Origin: Myxococcales bacterium 68-20
GTDB lineage: Bacteria > Myxococcota_A > Polyangia > Polyangiales > Polyangiaceae
Length of the DNA: 64,000 nt
Direction: 5' to 3'
Assembly (NCBI GenBank): GCA_001899635.1
Contig: MKVQ01000019.1
Coordinates: 1 to 64,000, forward strand
Part shown: positions 42,276 through 52,963 of the stretch, piece after piece
Numbering within the stretch: the stretch's first letter is position 1
Layout: the number at the start of each line of letters is the position of its first letter
Notes under the pieces: generated by a model
The model's database searches: none
Told to the model about the DNA's origin: nothing
The model's input: only the letters and a program-made list of their open reading frames with translations
Position numbers and translations under genes: made by a program

Positions 42276-43130
42276 ATGATCGGGCACATGAGACGAGCGC
42301 TGACGACAGTGAAACGCGACCTGAACGTGGACGATCCGCTCGACGACTTCGAACGCCGCTCGATCACGCTCCACGACGTCACGAAGGTGGTCTACGTCGC
42401 CGGCACCGGGCCTGCGGTGATCGTCATGACCGAAATGCCCGGCATCAGCCCGCAGGTCGCGCGCTTCGCCCGCTGGGTGCAGGATGCAGGCTTCACGGTG
42501 TTCATGCCGTCGCTGTTCGGCCGCGACGGCGCCGTCTCGCAAGCCGAGGAAGGCAAGGCCGTCCTCCAGCGCGCATGCGTCAGCGCCGAGTTCCGCGCGT
42601 TCGGCGCGAACGAGTCGAGCCCGGTGACGCGCTGGCTACGCGCGCTCGCGACGCTGGCGCACGGAGAGTGCGGTGGCCCGGGCGTGGGCGCGATCGGCAT
42701 GTGCTTCACCGGCAACTTCGCGCTCACGATGATGCTCGAGCCGGCGATGCTCGCCCCGGTGATGTGCCAGCCGTCGATCCCGTTCGATGCCCCCGCGGGC
42801 ATGGGGATCGCGCCCGACGACCTGGCGACCGTCCGCGAGCGCCTCGAGCGGGAGGACCTCACCGTCATGGGCTATCGCTTCCAAGGCGATCGCTTCTGCA
42901 CCGCACAGCGATTCGCCGCGTATGCGGAGGCTCTCGGCGACCGCTTCGTCGCACGCGTGCTCCCCGACAGCGCAGCAAACCCGAAGACCGCGCCCTTCTT
43001 CGAGCACGTGGTGGGCTGTCCGCACAGCGTCGTCACCGCCCACCTCGTCGACGAAGAAGGCCAGCCCACGATCATGGCGCGCGACGAGATCCTCTCGTTC
43101 TTCACGCAGCGCCTCGCCGTGGCCGGCTGA
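42276..43130 (+). CDS. Dienelactone hydrolase-family protein
   Basis: A 284-residue alpha/beta hydrolase. The nucleophile elbow is GAIGMCFTGNFAL with Cys143, typical of dienelactone hydrolase, which uses Cys-Asp-His rather than Ser. VIVMTEMPGISPQVARFARWVQDAGFTVFMPSLFGRDG matches strand 3 and the oxyanion region. An internal ATG (MRRALTT) is an alternative start. These enzymes open lactone rings in aromatic degradation, but many homologues act on other esters. It is controlled, by inference, by the divergent GlxA-type regulator. Confidence 0.87.
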   Translation: MIGHMRRALTTVKRDLNVDDPLDDFERRSITLHDVTKVVYVAGTGPAVIVMTEMPGISPQVARFARWVQDAGFTVFMPSLFGRDGAVSQAEEGKAVLQRACVSAEFRAFGANESSPVTRWLRALATLAHGECGGPGVGAIGMCFTGNFALTMMLEPAMLAPVMCQPSIPFDAPAGMGIAPDDLATVRERLEREDLTVMGYRFQGDRFCTAQRFAAYAEALGDRFVARVLPDSAANPKTAPFFEHVVGCPHSVVTAHLVDEEGQPTIMARDEILSFFTQRLAVAG

Positions 43131-43388
43131 TCCGCGGCCGTGACGGGGATCGAGAGCGATGTCGGCGCGACGCAAGCGCAGCGCTAGCGGTCGCGCTCGA
43201 GCTCTCGGTGCCCGTCCGAGCCGCCCGGGACGTTGATGCCTGCGGCGACGGGATCGTCCCCACGCATGCTGCAACGGAGACGAGATGGCAGAGCTTGCCC
43301 TGCCATCATTCTAGCTGGTCCGCAGTGAGCCGTTCGAGCGAGCTCGCGCAGCTTCCTCGGGCGAGCATGTTCGAACTATTGTCGCCTG

Positions 43389-43796
43389 GTGCGATTCGAC
43401 AAGCTCGAAAACCTGGCGTTTGCTTCGCTGCGGATCATCGCGGGCCTCATGTTCGCGACTCACGGCGCGCAGAAGCTCCTTGGCCTGTTCGCAGCGGAAT
43501 TCCGGCCGCCGTTCGGCTCACAGCTCTGGATCGGAGGTGCGATCGAGCTCGTCGGCGGCGTCCTCATCGCGCTCGGCCTCTTCACGCGCCCGCTCGCGTT
43601 CCTCGCCGCAGGGACCATGGCGGTCGCGTACTTCCAGTTCCACTTCAAGTTCCAGTTCGCGAATTCGCACTGGGTCCCCACCGTGAACGAGGGCGAGCTC
43701 TCGGCGCTCTATTGCTTCGTCTTCCTCCTCATTGCCGCCCGCGGGTCCGGCCTCGCCGCGCTCGACGGCATGCGCCAGCGACGGCGCGGCGCTTGA
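43389..43796 (+). CDS. DoxX-family membrane protein
   Basis: A 135-residue membrane protein with a GTG start. The DoxX pattern is intact: LRIIAGLMFATHGAQKLLGLF, then GGAIELVGGVLIALGLFTRPLAFLAAGTMAVAYFQFHF and a last helix. About four transmembrane helices are expected. DoxX-like proteins are linked to quinone or thiol oxidation and oxidative-stress complexes; the exact role here is unknown. A strong terminator follows at 43838. Confidence 0.9.
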   Translation: MRFDKLENLAFASLRIIAGLMFATHGAQKLLGLFAAEFRPPFGSQLWIGGAIELVGGVLIALGLFTRPLAFLAAGTMAVAYFQFHFKFQFANSHWVPTVNEGELSALYCFVFLLIAARGSGLAALDGMRQRRRGA

Positions 43797-43837
43797 TCGG
43801 GCGGTGTCTCTGGCACTTGGCCGCGTTGAAATGAACA

Positions 43838-43867
43838 ATCGCGCGCACGATTGCTCGTGCGCGCGAT
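43838..43867. terminator. Strong bidirectional hairpin
   Basis: A perfect 13-bp stem ATCGCGCGCACGA/TCGTGCGCGCGAT with tetraloop TTGC. It lies between the DoxX stop and the minus-strand peptidase gene and should terminate one or both transcripts. Confidence 0.75.
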
Positions 43868-43932
43868 CGTCGTGACCTCACGCGGTCTCGAGGGCGACGG
43901 CTACTCCTGAAGGAGCGCCGTCGCCTCGTGTT

Positions 43933-45645
43933 TCACCTGCACATCTCGACCTTACCGCGTGCGCCGACCGTGTCTTCGGCGACGTCACGCTGCGTGCAGG
44001 GCTCGTCTTCGCTCCAGGCGCGCCAGTCGCTCGCGCGGCCGATCGTCGACGCGTGGTTCTTCCAGGTGTCGTACTTGCCGCCGCCGGACGACTTGAACGG
44101 GGTCGGCTGCTTGCAGACGCCATTCGCGTCGTTCTGCTGCTTCTCCTTCGCGGCGTAGTCGAGGACGATCTGCGCCATCTGCGGCGTCGTCGAGTTCCAG
44201 CAGCACGTCTTCGACTGGTTGTACTCGAGCTCCGCGAACACGTAGTCTTCGTGCTTGCGGTACTCCGCATCGACCTGTGCGCGCGACTTGCCGAACGCGC
44301 GGGACATCACGTCGTAGAGCGAGTCGAACCCGCCCTCGCGCTTCGTGCGCGAGGAGCAGCTCGCGGGGCGCTCGAGGAGTGCCTGCCGCGCGCTTTCGAT
44401 CGTGGCGAGGGCGGCATCGCGCTCCGCCTCCGGGGTGTCCTCGGCGAGGAGCTGCTCGAAGCGCTCCGGTCGCGACGCGATCCCCTCGAGGTCGCGATCC
44501 TCGATGTAGATGCTCTGATCGCGCGGGGGCACGATGTTGTTCCAGCGACCGTTCTGCAGCGCCGGGGTACGCCATCGACGGATGCCGCCGCCGAGCTTCG
44601 CGTACGGGGTTCCGTCCGCGGTGGTACCGCGGCCGCCGGTGTACTGCAGCTTGAAGTAGTTCGCGCTCTGCGACTCGGACTCCCAAGACGGCTGGCGACG
44701 AGGCATCGATCCGCTCGCCGTGGTGAGGCGCAGCTTGTCGCCCGGCGTCTTCACCGACGTCATGACCGGAAGGACGTGACCGATGCCGTTCTTCTGCCAG
44801 CGCTCCACGAGCACGTCGCCGGGCGACGTCGCCTCCGGCTTGATGTGGAAGAGGTTCGCGCCGTCCGCGAGGTTCGCGCTACCGAAGCTGCTGTCGAGCA
44901 GGATCATGAGGTAGCCCGCACGCTTGTTGAGGAACAGCTCGTCGAAGTACGCGCCCGCGCCATCGCCGGCCTTGAGCGTCTTGTCGTCGCCGATGCGCAC
45001 GCCCTCGGCGCCGTCGTCCGTTCCGACGTGACGCTTCCGCAGGTTCGCGTCGCTCGGCCATGCCGCGCCCGCGTTCCACGTCTTCTCGTAGTCGCGATAG
45101 AGCGACTTGAAGCGCGGGAAGCCCGAGACCGGATCGCCGTTCTGGTTCACGACGCCGAAGTGACCGTAATAGATCGGCTGACCGTTGCGGTAGCCGGTCA
45201 TGTAGAACGGCAGGTGGTACCAGGCAGCGAACGTCATACGCAGCCAGGTCGCGACGTCCGCGCACTCGAGTACGGGACCATCCATCGTCCGGCCGTACGG
45301 GGTCGTGATGCGGATCGTCTTGCCCCAGCGGATGGCGTCGACCTTCTCGAAGGTCGCGGCCCACTGCTGGTACTTCTGCTCCCAGGTGAGGCCGCTGTTC
45401 TCGCCCCACGCGATGCCCGCCTTGCGCGCCGCCGGCGTCGTCGAGTCCGCCCACGCGTTCTCGACGCTCCACACCTCGGCGTCCGTGTTCTTCTTGACCG
45501 GCCCGGTGAGGACCTCACGGATCTCGTCAGGCGACGCTTCGAGCTCGCCGTCGACGTCCTCCCCCTCTTCCTCGGTCGCCGCGCAACCAACACCCATCGA
45601 GACCACGGTGGCGAACAACGCTGGCAGGAACGCTCTACGGAACAT
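43933..45645 (-). CDS. Putative secreted papain-fold cysteine peptidase/amidase (lipoprotein)
   Basis: A 570-residue protein starting MFRRAFLPALFATVVSMGVGCAATEEEGED, with lipobox GVGC; GGGAGAGAGAA precedes the ATG. The core (about 55-330) shows features of the NlpC/P60 or papain-like fold: Cys128 in VLECADVATWLRMTFAAW after a Gly/Asp-rich stretch, and His290 in SPGDVLVERWQKNGIGHVLPVM, where a PGD...GH arrangement is typical of the catalytic His of cell-wall amidases. The C-terminal third is helical with several Cys (CCWN, CKQP, CTQR). It may cut peptidoglycan or a protein in the envelope; this is inferred from motifs only. Confidence 0.6.
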   Translation of the reverse strand: MFRRAFLPALFATVVSMGVGCAATEEEGEDVDGELEASPDEIREVLTGPVKKNTDAEVWSVENAWADSTTPAARKAGIAWGENSGLTWEQKYQQWAATFEKVDAIRWGKTIRITTPYGRTMDGPVLECADVATWLRMTFAAWYHLPFYMTGYRNGQPIYYGHFGVVNQNGDPVSGFPRFKSLYRDYEKTWNAGAAWPSDANLRKRHVGTDDGAEGVRIGDDKTLKAGDGAGAYFDELFLNKRAGYLMILLDSSFGSANLADGANLFHIKPEATSPGDVLVERWQKNGIGHVLPVMTSVKTPGDKLRLTTASGSMPRRQPSWESESQSANYFKLQYTGGRGTTADGTPYAKLGGGIRRWRTPALQNGRWNNIVPPRDQSIYIEDRDLEGIASRPERFEQLLAEDTPEAERDAALATIESARQALLERPASCSSRTKREGGFDSLYDVMSRAFGKSRAQVDAEYRKHEDYVFAELEYNQSKTCCWNSTTPQMAQIVLDYAAKEKQQNDANGVCKQPTPFKSSGGGKYDTWKNHASTIGRASDWRAWSEDEPCTQRDVAEDTVGARGKVEMCR

Positions 45646-45887
45646 TTCTCTCTCCCGGCGACATGTAGGTACATGCCCCGTGCCATCGAAGGATTTCACT
45701 CGCACGGCACTCTCTTCACGAGAGATCCGATACTTGGCGCTTCCAGCGGAGACGGGATGGATCGACTCCGACCGGATCACCAAGTCCATCACAGTCCGTT
45801 GCCCTCGCGAGGGCGCGTCCCTCGATGAGCCTCTACTGAGACAGCGTGCGGGGCATCCGACGCCGGTTCGAATCGACCTCGTCACCC

Positions 45888-46041
45888 GACAGCTTCGCCC
45901 ATCACGGCCTCACGCCGGCCTCGCCCACCGCTCTCGCGACAGCTTCGTCCGGCACGGGCTCGTGACAGCTTCGTTCGGCACGCGCTCGTGACAGCTTCGT
46001 TCGCCCCCCTCTCGTGAGCGCTCTGTCCGGGCACGGCCCCA
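45888..46041. repeat. Degenerate 26-bp tandem repeat array
   Basis: The word GACAGCTTCG recurs at 45888, 45938, 45964 and 45990, and a diverged copy begins at 46016: the last three intervals are exactly 26 bases and the first is 50. A full unit reads roughly GACAGCTTCGTCCGGCACGG followed by GCTCGT. Further diverged copies continue to about 46145. No open frame is shared across units. The rest of the 488-base gap shows no gene. Confidence 0.75.
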
Positions 46042-46133
46042 CGCCCGCTTCGTCCGGCACGGTCACGCCGGTCAGCGCGGGCCGCAGCAGCTTCGCTCGG
46101 TGTCATCTCACGCCGGGTTCATCCGGCGAGGGC

Positions 46134-46454
46134 TCACGGCAGCTTCGTCGGAGGGGTCGTTCCGCAGGTTCGACCCGTCGGGGCCATGAAGCACGCACCG
46201 TTCGGGTTGCATCGACACGTGAGCTCCATTCGGCTCCGGCAGCACGTGAGGAACTCGTCCTGCGGAAGGCGGCACATGCACGCGCCCGTCTCGACGTCGT
46301 ACGTCCCGGACGTCACCGACGTCACCGACGCGCCCGGTGAGCGCGTGCAGGCGAAGATCGCGAGCGTACCGCCAGCCAGCGTGAGGAGCCGCGCGCTCGT
46401 GGTCCGACGCGCTTTCCCGCTCGAGCCAGGATCATGAGCGTTGAGCTCGAACAT
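46134..46454 (-). CDS. Small Cys-rich lipoprotein-like protein
   Basis: A 106-residue protein. Its ATG is preceded by GAGGAGG with a 5-base spacer, a strong ribosome site that supports the call despite the short length. LLTLAGGTLAIFACTRSPG could be an export signal with lipobox IFAC, although the positively charged start (about 23 residues) is long. The mature part has about eight Cys (CMCRLPQDEFLTCCRSRMELTCRCNPNGACF), so disulfides are expected. The gene's 3' end meets the 26-bp repeat array. No family recognised. Confidence 0.6.
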   Translation of the reverse strand: MFELNAHDPGSSGKARRTTSARLLTLAGGTLAIFACTRSPGASVTSVTSGTYDVETGACMCRLPQDEFLTCCRSRMELTCRCNPNGACFMAPTGRTCGTTPPTKLP

Positions 46455-46785
46455 CGCGGCCTCCTCGTGCGTGCATCAGCGAAGCATGCGTCGATCCGCA
46501 CGAGCGATTCGCCGGCAGCGCGGGATCGGCACCACCGCGAAGGCACTCCGACAGCGTCGCGCAAACGAGGTCCACTGCGCCACGCCGTGGCACATCCGTC
46601 GGCAGCGCTGCGAAAGCCACGACGAACGGCGGGAGGAGCGCGACGACCATAAAAGAGTCACGTCACAGCTCGTGCGTCCGTGCGCGGGCTCACAGGCGCC
46701 CGAGAGGACCGACAGACGAGATCCCAGTACGGGCGTCGGTGCGCGCGCCCGGGTCGATCGGCACGACCGAACGCCGGGGGCGACG
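46455..46785. other. Intergenic stretch, no gene seen
   Basis: About 330 bases between the Cys-rich small gene and folK, both on the minus strand. Open frames here give Arg-rich products without signals or ribosome sites. No hairpin or promoter stands out. Confidence 0.45.
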
Positions 46786-47256
46786 TCACAGCTCGTCGGT
46801 CAGCAGGCGCACTCCGGGATCGGTGGGTACGACGAAGCGCTCGCCGCTTCGCGGATCGACGGCATCGGGAGCGACCTCGAGCATCGGGGCGAGCGCGAAC
46901 GCGCGCAGGTGAAGGCGTGGATGCGGGACGACGAGGCGCGGCTCGTCGATGACGAGGCCCTCGATCCACAGCACGTCGAGATCGATCGTTCGTGGTCCGT
47001 TCCGTATGTCGCGCACACGACCGAGATCGGCCTCGATGTGCATCAGCGCATCGAGCAGCGCGATGGGTGTCTCGCGCCACTCCACGAGGAGGGCAGCATT
47101 GAAGAAGTCGGGCTGCTCGGGTCCTCCGACCGGAGCGGTCTCCCAGACGTGCGACCTCCTCACGATCGACGCAAGGCGGCCGATCCGCGACGCTGCCTCA
47201 CGCAGCGTGGCGAGTCGATCGCCGAGGTTGGCGCCGAGCCCGATCGCGACGCGCAT
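46786..47256 (-). CDS. folK: 2-amino-4-hydroxy-6-hydroxymethyldihydropteridine pyrophosphokinase
   Basis: A 156-residue enzyme of folate synthesis that pyrophosphorylates 6-hydroxymethyl-dihydropterin. Motifs: VAIGLGANLGDR at the start, ETAPVGGPEQPDFFNAALL, the ATP/Mg region RVRDIRNGPRTIDLDVLWIEG and PHPRLHLRAFALAPMLEVAPD. Length is normal. A GTG three bases before the ATG is an alternative. It starts 17 bases after the stop of an upstream lipoprotein gene on the same strand, but no other folate gene is adjacent. Confidence 0.95.
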   Translation of the reverse strand: MRVAIGLGANLGDRLATLREAASRIGRLASIVRRSHVWETAPVGGPEQPDFFNAALLVEWRETPIALLDALMHIEADLGRVRDIRNGPRTIDLDVLWIEGLVIDEPRLVVPHPRLHLRAFALAPMLEVAPDAVDPRSGERFVVPTDPGVRLLTDEL

Positions 47257-47272
47257 CACGAAGCCGACGGGC

Positions 47273-47893
47273 TCAGGGCGAATTGCCCTGGAGCTGCAAC
47301 GGGTTCGTCAGCTTTCCGGTGAAGCCGCCGTTGACCTTACCGTCTTGCACGAAGAACAAGAACGCGCCGTCCTTGAAGCCACCGATCGCGGCATCGACCG
47401 TGATCACCGCGCCCGGATTCGTGTCGAAGCGGATGCCGTGCACCTCGGTCGTCGTGCTGGAGCTCGCCTCGACGCGTGACGCGGTCGGCGACGTGGCGGC
47501 CCCGCCGGTGAGCTCGGAGGCATCGAGGTTCTCGATGTTGCCCGACGCAGCCGTAGCGCTCACGGAGAAGTCGCAGCTCTGACGCGTTTGCGCCGTGTCG
47601 CACGTCCACCAGAGGTGCCAGTGACCGCCCTTGGCGTACTCGATGAAGACGCCGACGCCCTCGCCGCCGACGGCTTCCATCGTCTGATCGGTGTCGACCT
47701 CGACGAGCATCGGCGCGGGGCTGCCCGGCTTGGTCGGCGGCGCATTGCCGTCGCTTCCCGCCCCCGAGCCGGGCTCAGGCGAGTACGGCTGCCGCTCCGG
47801 CGCGAGACGCCGCGGAGGCTCGTTGTCGTAGACACAGCCGCCGAGGCCAGAGAGTGCCAGTCCGATGACGAGGAGCGAAGCGGAAGACTTCAT
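47273..47893 (-). CDS. Lipoprotein of unknown function
   Basis: A 206-residue protein beginning MKSSASLLVIGLALSGLGGCVYDNEPP, lipobox LGGC; AGGTGAACGTC precedes this ATG. A Pro/Gly linker (about 30-65) leads to a compact domain (MLVEVDTDQTMEAVGGEGVGVFIEYAKGGHWHLWWTCDTAQTRQSCDFSVSATA and FLFFVQDGKVNGGFTGKL) with two Cys that could pair. The domain looks like a beta-sandwich. It lies between folK and the DUF6600 gene on the same strand. No family recognised. Confidence 0.75.
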   Translation of the reverse strand: MKSSASLLVIGLALSGLGGCVYDNEPPRRLAPERQPYSPEPGSGAGSDGNAPPTKPGSPAPMLVEVDTDQTMEAVGGEGVGVFIEYAKGGHWHLWWTCDTAQTRQSCDFSVSATAASGNIENLDASELTGGAATSPTASRVEASSSTTTEVHGIRFDTNPGAVITVDAAIGGFKDGAFLFFVQDGKVNGGFTGKLTNPLQLQGNSP

Positions 47894-47908
47894 GACGTTC
47901 ACCTGAGG

Positions 47909-49564
47909 TTACTTTTTCCGAAGCCCACCGCTGCTGCGAACCGATGGTGCGGCCGACCGCGACGGCGAGAAAGAGCGAGACGAGCCAAAGCTCGGCGTCG
48001 ACCGAACCGCGGGCGCCGACGAGCGGAACGACGGCGGCGACGGCGACCGGAAGCTCGGCGTCGACCGAACCGCGGGCGCCGACGAGCGGAACGACGGCGG
48101 CGACGGCGACCGGAAGCTCGGCGTCGACCGAACCGCGGGCGCCGACGAACGGAACGATGGCGGCGACGGCGACCGGAAGCTCGGCGTCGACCGAACCGTA
48201 GGCGCCGACGAACGGAACGACGGCGGCGGCGGCGTGCTGAAGCTCGGCGTCGACCGAACCGTGGGCGCCGACGAGTGGAACGACGGCGGCGGCGCGCCGA
48301 AGCTCGGCGGACGGGCCACCGACTGCGGGCCCTGCGCGACGGGCGGCGGCTGGAACGACGGGGATACCCTCCCCGCGAGGTTCGGCGACGGGCTCGTGGA
48401 CGCGATGCCACGCGAGCCTCCAGGAACGACCGCGACGAACGCGGGGGACGCTGGACCTCGGGTGCTCGGGCCCGAGAAGCTCGGCGCGTTCTCCACCGTC
48501 GGCGCCAAGCGCATGTGAGCCGGCGGCGCCGCGCCCGCAGCGATCGCGGTCGAAGGCGTCGCGAACGCCTGGGCGCGGTTCAGCCCCTGATTCGACGCGG
48601 GCGGCGCGAGGACCGCATCGCTCGACAGTCCGAGATCGGCCGGCCGCGGTCCCTTTGCGCCGACGCCGGGGCTCGCAGGGATGCGGTTCGCCCCGCCGTT
48701 CACGCTCGGGCTCGCCACGACGCGATCGCCCGCGCCGCTCACGCTCGGGCTCGCCACGACGCGATCGCCACCGCCGGGAGCGGGCCGCGCAGGGATGTAG
48801 TCCTGCGTCCGGCCATGATGCTCGCTAGCACCTGCACCGCGGACGACGTGCGTCGAGACCGAGCGGTCGTAGACGTACGTGCGTGAACAATACACGTAAT
48901 GGTGATGGTGGTCGTACCAGCCGTAGGACCAGCCATACGCGACCCCCTGGTACCAGTACCAAGACGGCGGCGCCGGCGCCCAGCCGACGTACCCATAACC
49001 GGCAGGGCCGACGCGCCAGGTGACCCACGCGCCGGCGTAACGACGGCCGGGAATCCACGCCCAGCCATGCCCCGGCAAGTGGACCCAGCGGCCGTAGTGG
49101 AACGGTGCCCAGCCCCACGAGTAGTCGGACACCCAGACGTAGTCGGTCGATTCGCTGTACGTCCAATGCCCCGCCGTCACGTACGGCTGGAAGTCGTCAC
49201 CCACTTCCCCGCGCGACGGGACCCAGACGGTGCCGTACGTCGCGTCGTCGATCCACGTGCCGTGGTTCTCGAGCACAGGCTTGAACTCGGTGAGCGCGCT
49301 CGGATCCGTATCGGAGTACTCGTCGCCGTCGGCGCCGATGAGGATCTCGCGAGACTCGGCAACCGCCTGCTCGCGCGCCTGCTGCTGAGCGGCGAGCTCC
49401 GCGGCCGTAGGAGGAGCCGGCGCGACGTACTGGTACTGCGGGTACTCCGGCTCGGGCTCGTACGCACCACACCCGGCCGAGAGGAGACCGGCGGCGACGA
49501 CCGCTACGGCACCAAACGACGAGATCCACCCCGTGAGCCGCTCTCCCATGGCTTCTTCAGTCAT
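47909..49564 (-). CDS. DUF6600-type protein with aromatic repeats and a long Ser/Pro repeat tail
   Basis: A 551-residue secreted protein. The N-terminal signal ends near LLSAGCGAYEPEPEY, a lipobox. Residues about 95-230 have the Trp/Tyr-rich repeats of DUF6600 (YVTAGHWTYSESTDYVWVSDYSWGWAPFHYGRWVHLPGHGWAWIPG; YWYQGVAYGWSYGWYDHHHHY). The second half is low-complexity, with five near-identical copies of a 21-residue unit ending SAPAVRSTPSF, and finishes in LRKK. Such proteins probably coat or decorate the cell surface. DUF6600 proteins are frequent in Myxococcota and have no known activity. The repeat tail may vary in length. Confidence 0.85.
   Translation of the reverse strand: MTEEAMGERLTGWISSFGAVAVVAAGLLSAGCGAYEPEPEYPQYQYVAPAPPTAAELAAQQQAREQAVAESREILIGADGDEYSDTDPSALTEFKPVLENHGTWIDDATYGTVWVPSRGEVGDDFQPYVTAGHWTYSESTDYVWVSDYSWGWAPFHYGRWVHLPGHGWAWIPGRRYAGAWVTWRVGPAGYGYVGWAPAPPSWYWYQGVAYGWSYGWYDHHHHYVYCSRTYVYDRSVSTHVVRGAGASEHHGRTQDYIPARPAPGGGDRVVASPSVSGAGDRVVASPSVNGGANRIPASPGVGAKGPRPADLGLSSDAVLAPPASNQGLNRAQAFATPSTAIAAGAAPPAHMRLAPTVENAPSFSGPSTRGPASPAFVAVVPGGSRGIASTSPSPNLAGRVSPSFQPPPVAQGPQSVARPPSFGAPPPSFHSSAPTVRSTPSFSTPPPPSFRSSAPTVRSTPSFRSPSPPSFRSSAPAVRSTPSFRSPSPPSFRSSAPAVRSTPSFRSPSPPSFRSSAPAVRSTPSFGSSRSFSPSRSAAPSVRSSGGLRKK
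47989..48303 (-). repeat. 63-bp tandem repeat in the DUF6600-type gene
   Basis: Units begin with AGCTCGGCG at 47989, 48052, 48115, 48178 and 48241: exact 63-bp spacing (21 codons), with the final unit 60 bp long. The first three units are almost identical. Copy-number change would keep the frame. Confidence 0.9.
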
Positions 49565-49843
49565 AGCAACTGGTGAGCCGTTCGACTGCCCCTGGAGCGT
49601 CGCAAATCTCGGCGCGTTTTCGCCCCCAAGGGCTCCGTTTCACCCGACGTTCTGGCAATTTCACGCCTTTGGGATGACAACCCGTCAAGGGCCTCGCCCG
49701 GAGTAGCTCGGAGGCCACGACACGAGTGTGAAGGCGTGGTCACGATCGGCACGTGATCACCTCGCTGCGGCCCTGCGGCCGAGCTTGCGACGGGCCCGTC
49801 TTTCGTAGGCGCGGGCGAGGAGCTGCTCGAACGCGCGCGACGG

Positions 49844-50230
49844 CTACCGAAACGTCGCCGACCGACGACGGCTGCTGCTGAAGGTCGTCTCGGGGATGGG
49901 CTTGTGGAGCGTGAGCTTCGGGAACTCGACGTACCTCGGCGTACCAGCACCGCGCGGCACGACCTCGGACGCCGCGCGCTGGGCGGACTCGGGGGCCTGC
50001 CACTCCGAGATGTGGACGTACTCGACCGCAGGCTTGCGATGCCTCGACGTCAGTTCGTCGTCGTCGTCGTCGTCGTCACCTCCGCAGTCGCACGTCACGG
50101 CTCGACCGTTCTCGACGCGGACCATCGTCGCGGATGAGCGAGGCATCGCGGGAGAACGGCCGCAGCCGATCGCGAGCGCCCCGAGCACGACAAGGACGGC
50201 GAGAGCACGCGTGCGCGTCGGCGAGCTCAT
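49844..50230 (-). CDS. Small lipoprotein with a poly-Asp tract
   Basis: A 128-residue protein starting MSSPTRTRALAVLVVLGALAIGCGRSP; lipobox AIGC. It contains VTCDCGG followed by seven consecutive Asp residues encoded by a (GAC)n run, then ELTSRHRKPAVEYVHISEWQAPESAQRAASEVV. The Cys pair next to the acidic tract may bind metal, but no domain is recognised. An in-frame GTG six bases upstream is an alternative start. It is divergent from the prkA gene. The tail FSSSRRRSATFR is basic. Confidence 0.65.
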   Translation of the reverse strand: MSSPTRTRALAVLVVLGALAIGCGRSPAMPRSSATMVRVENGRAVTCDCGGDDDDDDDELTSRHRKPAVEYVHISEWQAPESAQRAASEVVPRGAGTPRYVEFPKLTLHKPIPETTFSSSRRRSATFR

Positions 50231-50384
50231 CGGCACCCCCAGTCACTAAGCATCGGCCTCACCTCGAGCAATGGGCGAAGGCAAGAATCTCGCTAGCCCA
50301 CCCGCGATCCCCCGGAGAAAAAAGCGACGCTCGTCTCCATATGTTGCGGTGATAGGCTCGATGACTCGGAGGCGCGGACCGCAG

Positions 50385-52448
<2,064 letters not shown>

Positions 52449-52535
52449 TCGCCCGATCTGTCCTTGCCACGTCGCGCCGCCGCGAGGCGTGACGCGAGAG
52501 GAATAGCGCCGACTCGCCCGACGAGTCGAACGAAT

Positions 52536-52562
52536 GGGCCGCTCGGCAATGCCGGGCGGCCC
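52536..52562 (+). terminator. Rho-independent terminator of prkA
   Basis: A 12-bp stem (GGGCCGCTCGGC and GCCGGGCGGCCC, one G-U pair) with loop AAT is followed by GTTTGCTTTCT. It lies 88 bases after the prkA stop. Another small hairpin (CGACTCG/CGAGTCG) precedes it. The remaining bases up to 52828 hold no gene. Confidence 0.85.
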
Positions 52563-52828
52563 GTTTGCTTTCTCGCGCTCCCGCGCACGCTCGACGCGCG
52601 CGGGAACACGAGTGCGCGATCATGAACGAGGGTCTGCCCGTCGTTCGACCTCGATACGACGGAGGCGGAAGCCGGGCGCTCCGCGCCGAGTCGCTCGATC
52701 GACCGACGGCTGACGATCACGCCGAGTCACGGTCGCGACCGTCATGGGCGGTGAGGTCAGAGCGCCGAGGATATTTGGCGCGTCGCCAGGACGCGCCGCG
52801 TACGTCGACGTGCCTCGAGGTCGATGGC

Positions 52829-52963
52829 TCAGGGCGCTTTCTGCCCCGTCTCTGGTTCGGTCGGCCGCTGCGACTTCGCGATCGCCGCGGCCTTCCTCTC
52901 GTTCTTCGACCGATCCTGCTGCTTCTTCACGCGGGCCTTCGCCTTCGGAGATTTGTCTCCCAT
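52829..52963 (-). CDS. Small basic protein, MGDKSPKAK type
   Basis: A 44-residue Lys-rich protein beginning MGDKSPKAKARVKKQQDRSK. GAAAGGTGATGCC precedes the ATG. Similar short basic proteins starting MGDKSPKxK are found in many bacteria without a known function; nucleic-acid or ribosome association would fit the charge but is only inference. The open frame extends upstream, but this ATG gives the known start. It stands alone. Confidence 0.75.
   Translation of the reverse strand: MGDKSPKAKARVKKQQDRSKNERKAAAIAKSQRPTEPETGQKAP

Noticed and set aside
45888-46145. The 26-bp array as a CRISPR
   Set aside because: Units are contiguous and degenerate, without unique spacers, and no cas genes are near.
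47989-48303. The 63-bp array as a CRISPR or regulatory repeat
   Set aside because: It lies in frame inside a coding gene and encodes a regular 21-residue unit.
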